Assembly: GCA_003476445.1 (NCBI GenBank)
Contig: DMUF01000009.1
Location: 12,576 to 20,596, forward strand
Direction of reading: 5' to 3'
Length of the DNA stretch: 8,021 nt
DNA from: Gammaproteobacteria bacterium
GTDB lineage: Bacteria > Pseudomonadota > Gammaproteobacteria > Pseudomonadales > Azotimanducaceae
Made by a program: the position numbers and the translations under genes. Below the pieces are notes generated by a model. It ran no database searches and was not told the DNA's origin. It worked only from the letters and a program-made list of their open reading frames with translations. Of the stretch, positions 5,262 through 8,021 are shown piece after piece (position 1 is the stretch's first letter; each line of letters opens with the position of its first letter).

Positions 5262-5864
5262 ATGCCGGTGCGATTCGGTCGCGTCGGCTACCAGATCGTG
5301 GTCGCCGGCGCGGCGCTGCTGGCCGTCAGTCTGAGCGCCCTTCTGCTGAGCCCGGCACCGGATAACAGTCGCCCCCGCGCCGAGCAACCTCCGGACGTCC
5401 GCTTGACCGGAACGCGCCTCGCCGCCTTCGATGCCGCGGGGTTACCGCTCTACGTCGTTGCAGCTCCGGAGATCCGCCTGTTCCGGCCCGAAGGGCGCGC
5501 GGATTTCAGCGAACCCGACTTCGAACTCTTCGACCGGCACCAGACCTGGTCCGGTCACGCGACCCGCGGCACCCTCACCGGACCGAGCGTCGGCGGGAGC
5601 GGGGAAGACACGCTGAAGCTCGCGGACGGCGTGCGACTGACCCCTGTGAACGACCAGTCGGGCGCCAGTCTCGAAACCGAGAGCCTCGTGATCTTCCCTG
5701 GACGTCAATGGGCTGAAACCGACCAAGCTGTTATCATTCACAGCGCCCGCGGTCATACCGAAGCCGCGCGACTGGAAGGTAATCTGCGGCGTGGTTCGCT
5801 CAAACTCTTCGCGGCCGGAGATCGGCGCGTGGAAACACGCCTCGAACCCGGCACCGTCCGCTAA
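5262..5864 (+). CDS. lptC: LPS export protein LptC
   Basis: LptC is a bitopic inner-membrane protein that takes LPS from the LptB2FG transporter and hands it to LptA. The protein has 200 residues (E. coli 191). A single membrane anchor lies at about 10-30 (YQIVVAGAALLAVSLSALLL) after a basic N-terminus. The rest is a periplasmic beta-jellyroll with the usual low conservation: RLTGTRLAAFDAAGLPLYVV, LETESLVIFPG (137-147), AETDQAVII (151-159) and GNLRRGSLKLF (173-183). I chose the ATG at 5262 for its GGAGG and because the anchor then begins near the N-terminus as in E. coli. The alternative is GTG at 5202, which overlaps the kdsC stop as GTGA and adds 20 Pro-rich residues. Assignment rests on weak similarity plus exact position between kdsC and lptA. 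Confidence 0.87.
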   Translation: MPVRFGRVGYQIVVAGAALLAVSLSALLLSPAPDNSRPRAEQPPDVRLTGTRLAAFDAAGLPLYVVAAPEIRLFRPEGRADFSEPDFELFDRHQTWSGHATRGTLTGPSVGGSGEDTLKLADGVRLTPVNDQSGASLETESLVIFPGRQWAETDQAVIIHSARGHTEAARLEGNLRRGSLKLFAAGDRRVETRLEPGTVR

Positions 5865-5874
5865 GCCTCTGCAC

Positions 5875-6366
5875 ATGCGCCAAGCTTTCGTTCTGGCTCT
5901 CGCCCTTGCTCTCCCCAGCGGCGTCGCCGCGCTGCCCGAGGACGCGACCCAGCCAATCCTGATTCAGGCGAATGCCGCCGAAATGAATCAGCGCAGTGAC
6001 GAAATCGTCTACAGCGGTGAGGTCCAGGTCGAGCAAGGCACGCTTCGCGTGAACGCCGACCGCATCACTGTCGAGTATGTGGACCAGAAAGTGGTGCGGA
6101 TCATCGCCGAGGGCGCACCCGCTCGCTATCGACAGGCCATCGACGACCCGCAAGGCGAGGTCGAAGCCGAGGCCAAGACCATCATCTACCGCACGCGGGA
6201 AGAACAACTCGAGCTCACCGGCGACGCCTCGCTCGAGCAGCAGGGCAACACCATCAACGGTGACACGATTCGCTACGACATGGTGGCGGGCAGGGTCGAA
6301 GCCGTATCCGGCGCGGGCAACTCAGTCCGCATGGTGCTGCAGCCACCGTCGCGAACGCCGAGATAG
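5875..6366 (+). CDS. lptA: Periplasmic LPS bridge protein LptA
   Basis: LptA subunits line up end to end between LptC and LptD to form the periplasmic bridge for LPS. The protein has 163 residues (E. coli 185): a signal peptide at 1-19 (MRQAFVLALALALPSGVAA, cleavage after Ala18 or Ala19), then an OstA-type beta-jellyroll. Typical elements are TQPILIQANAAEMN (25-38), EIVYSGEVQVEQGTLRVNAD (43-62), YRTREEQLELTGDASLEQ (105-122) and GDTIRYDMVAGRVEA (129-143). The C-terminal tail is shorter than in E. coli. An in-frame ATG 28 codons upstream lies inside lptC and gives no signal peptide, so it is rejected. The gap after lptC is 10 nt with no clear Shine-Dalgarno sequence, so coupling to lptC is likely. 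Confidence 0.95.
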   Translation: MRQAFVLALALALPSGVAALPEDATQPILIQANAAEMNQRSDEIVYSGEVQVEQGTLRVNADRITVEYVDQKVVRIIAEGAPARYRQAIDDPQGEVEAEAKTIIYRTREEQLELTGDASLEQQGNTINGDTIRYDMVAGRVEAVSGAGNSVRMVLQPPSRTPR

Positions 6367-6369
6367 CCT

Positions 6370-7095
6370 GTGCCGCGGCTCCACGCCAACCGTCTGCGCA
6401 AGGCCTACCGCAGCAAGGTCGCGGTGGAGGACGTCAGCCTCCACGTGGACAGCGGCGAAATCGTTGGCTTGCTCGGCCCCAACGGCGCTGGCAAGACCAC
6501 CTGTTTCTACATGATGGTAGGTCTGGTGGCGCCGGATACAGGCACCATACTGCTCGATGACCGCGATCTGACCAGTGCCCCCATGCACGTGCGCGCGCGC
6601 GCTGGAATCGGTTATCTGCCCCAGGAAGCGAGCGTCTTTCGCCGCTTGAGCACCGCCGACAATCTGCGCGCCATCCTGGAACTCCGCGGCGATCTCGACC
6701 CGGGCGCCCGTGCTGCGACGCTCGAGCGGCTGCTAGACGAGTTTCATCTGCAGGGCGTGCGCGACACGCTGGGCGAGCGCCTCTCAGGCGGCGAACGTCG
6801 TCGGGTGGAAATCGCCCGCGCCCTCGCCACGCGACCGGCCTTCATTCTGCTGGATGAGCCGTTTGCAGGCGTCGATCCCATATCGGTGGCGGACATCAAG
6901 TCCGAGATTCGCGCGCTCGCCGCGCGCGGCATTGGCGTTCTGATTACGGATCACAACGTCAGAGACACCCTCGACATCTGTGATCGCGCTTACATAGTCA
7001 GTACAGGAATCATCATCGCCACCGGCAGCCCAGGGGAGATACTGGCGGATACACGAGTTCGAAACGTTTACCTTGGCGAGGATTTCCGCCTCTAG
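6370..7095 (+). CDS. lptB: LPS transport ATPase LptB
   Basis: LptB is the cytoplasmic ATPase dimer that drives LPS extraction by LptFG and pushes it along LptC-LptA. The GTG start gives 241 residues, the same as E. coli. All motifs are intact: Walker A GPNGAGKT (36-43), Q-loop Gln85 in GYLPQEASVFRRLS, signature LSGGE (138-142), Walker B ILLDEP with Asp162-Glu163, and H-loop His195 in ITDHNVRDT. Phe90-Arg91 match the groove residues that contact the LptF/G coupling helices in E. coli. The GTG lies 3 nt after the lptA stop with only GAG nearby, so translation is probably coupled. DHNVR and the C-terminal VYLGEDFRL are LptB-type and separate it from LivG-like branched-chain amino acid ATPases. 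lptF and lptG are not in the window, as is normal. Confidence 0.97.
   Translation: MPRLHANRLRKAYRSKVAVEDVSLHVDSGEIVGLLGPNGAGKTTCFYMMVGLVAPDTGTILLDDRDLTSAPMHVRARAGIGYLPQEASVFRRLSTADNLRAILELRGDLDPGARAATLERLLDEFHLQGVRDTLGERLSGGERRRVEIARALATRPAFILLDEPFAGVDPISVADIKSEIRALAARGIGVLITDHNVRDTLDICDRAYIVSTGIIIATGSPGEILADTRVRNVYLGEDFRL
6582..6602. repeat. Alternating pyrimidine-purine tract inside lptB
   Basis: Twenty-one consecutive bases alternate strictly pyrimidine-purine, ending in a GC-dinucleotide run of 12 bases at 6591-6602. Such tracts can adopt Z-DNA under negative supercoiling. It encodes the His-Val-Arg-Ala-Arg-Ala part of LptB, so codon choice for Arg-Ala repeats explains much of it. Confidence 0.4.
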
Positions 7096-7101
7096 GCGCC
7101 A

Positions 7102-8021
7102 ATGAAGCAGACTCTCTCCCTACGCATCGGGCAGCAGCTTGCGATGACACCGCAGCTGCAGCAGGCCATTCGCCTGCTGCAGATGTCTACGCTGGACCTG
7201 CAGCAGGAGATCCAGCAGGCGGTCGAAAGCAACCCGATGCTCGAACTCGACGACGATACCCACGATGCGGCGCAGGCTCAGCTCGAAGCCGCGGGTCTTG
7301 CAGGGCTCGATCCGGTCGCTCCGCCCGCTGAGAACACCACGTCAGACGATCCCCGGGCGCTGGACGACTCCCGCGACCCGGAGATACCCGAAGAGCTACC
7401 CATCGATACCCAGTGGGATGATATTTTCCCCGAAGAAGGGAGCAGTGGCAGCGGCAACAGCAGCGATGAGAGCTGGGACCTCGATGGGCGCAACTCCAGC
7501 GACGTCGGCCTGCACGATCACCTGCGCTGGCAGCTGAACCTGTGCCACCTGAGCGAGCGGGACCGCGCTATCGGCGAAGCCATCATCGATGCGCTGTCTG
7601 ATGACGGGCTGCTTTCGTGCTCGGTTGAGGAGCTGTGTGACAGCCTCAATCAGTACGGGGCAGAACAGTTCGAGGAGCTTGCCGACGACGACGCCGTAGA
7701 AACCGACGAGATCGTCGCCGTTCTGAAGTGCATCCAGCAGTTCGAACCCACCGGAGTAGGCGCTCGAGATCTGTCCGAGTGCCTGTTACTGCAACTGCGC
7801 CAACTGCCGCCGGATACGCCTTGGCTCGACGCGGCAGAGGCGTTGCTCGCCCACCATCTGGCTTTGCTCGAAAGCCGTGACATCGCAACGCTCATGCGTC
7901 GGCTGCAGCTCGCCCCGGATGAACTGGCTGCGGTGATGCGCCTGGTCCGAACGCTGAACCCACGCCCCGGTGGCGCACTGCCCGGCGCAGCGGCCGAATA
8001 CATCGTGCCGGACGTGTTCGT
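7102..8021 (+). CDS. rpoN: RNA polymerase sigma-54 factor RpoN (3' end cut by window)
   Basis: RpoN directs RNA polymerase to -24/-12 promoters that need AAA+ activators, for nitrogen, motility and other genes. The visible part is 306 codons; E. coli RpoN is 477, so the DNA-binding half with the RpoN box lies beyond the right edge. Region I is typical: residues 1-48 hold SLRIGQQLAMTPQLQQAIRL and end in ESNPMLE, rich in Gln and Leu for activator response. Region II (about 49-135) is acidic and low in complexity, with WDDIFPEEGSSGSGNSSDES. The core-binding domain follows from about 138 with LRWQLNL, DRAIGEAIIDALSDDGLL and the signature FEPTGVGARDLSECLLLQL (214-232). It starts 6 nt after lptB with AGG five bases before the ATG. 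This lpt-rpoN order is conserved in Gammaproteobacteria. Confidence 0.96.
   Translation, partial: MKQTLSLRIGQQLAMTPQLQQAIRLLQMSTLDLQQEIQQAVESNPMLELDDDTHDAAQAQLEAAGLAGLDPVAPPAENTTSDDPRALDDSRDPEIPEELPIDTQWDDIFPEEGSSGSGNSSDESWDLDGRNSSDVGLHDHLRWQLNLCHLSERDRAIGEAIIDALSDDGLLSCSVEELCDSLNQYGAEQFEELADDDAVETDEIVAVLKCIQQFEPTGVGARDLSECLLLQLRQLPPDTPWLDAAEALLAHHLALLESRDIATLMRRLQLAPDELAAVMRLVRTLNPRPGGALPGAAAEYIVPDVF
7156..7207 (+). repeat. Inverted repeat with competing third arm in early rpoN
   Basis: CTGCAGCAGGC (7156-7166) and GCCTGCTGCAG (7172-7182) are perfect 11-bp inverted arms around a 5-nt loop. A second copy of CTGCAGCAGG at 7198-7207 can pair with the same middle arm (7173-7182) across a 15-nt loop, so two stems exclude each other. 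It lies at rpoN codons 19-36. Because CTG (Leu) and CAG (Gln) are reverse complements, a Leu/Gln-rich region I produces such symmetry easily. Confidence 0.7.

Noticed and set aside
5409..5432. Possible sigma-E promoter inside lptC (GGAAC), as E. coli has upstream of lptAB
   Set aside because: No TCTGA-like -10 element lies at the required distance, so the GGAAC is not supported as a promoter.

Overview
The window is a compact, GC-rich stretch (roughly 60-65% GC by eye) of a diderm, LPS-making bacterium. Gene content and order match the conserved murA-ibaG-mla / kds-lpt-rpoN neighbourhood of Gammaproteobacteria such as Escherichia coli and Pseudomonas. It looks like core chromosome. I see no mobile element, CRISPR array, tRNA or rRNA. 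Genus cannot be decided from the sequence alone. GTG starts and overlapping genes are frequent.

Minus-strand block (positions 4538 down to 1). Read in the direction of transcription, the order is mlaF, mlaE, mlaD, mlaC, mlaB, ibaG, murA. MlaF (ATPase), MlaE (permease), MlaD (MCE-domain protein) and MlaB (STAS protein) form the inner-membrane MlaFEDB complex. MlaC is its periplasmic phospholipid shuttle. Together they maintain outer-membrane lipid asymmetry. IbaG is a BolA-family protein. MurA starts peptidoglycan precursor synthesis and is cut by the window edge after about 358 codons, so its C-terminus is missing. Most junctions overlap by 1-4 nt or have a 1-nt gap, so this is one polycistronic, probably translationally coupled unit.

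Divergent intergenic region (4539-4674, 136 bp). It carries a plausible leftward -10 box (TATAGT), a rightward -10-like box (TAGAAT) and a small inverted repeat over the leftward promoter. The kdsD gene, which usually precedes kdsC in this neighbourhood, is absent.

Plus-strand block (4675 to the end). The order is kdsC, lptC, lptA, lptB, rpoN. KdsC makes Kdo for the LPS inner core. LptC and LptA form the periplasmic start of the LPS transport bridge, and LptB is the ATPase that drives it. RpoN (sigma-54) runs off the right edge after 306 codons. The two blocks thus pair the two sides of outer-membrane building, phospholipid retrieval and LPS export, around one short shared control region.

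No new system was found. The observations worth a second look are small: a perfect 11-bp inverted repeat with a competing third arm early in rpoN, two mutually exclusive hairpins inside ibaG at the point where its protein departs from the family, the missing kdsD together with two basic positions lost in KdsC, and an extended MlaB tail.
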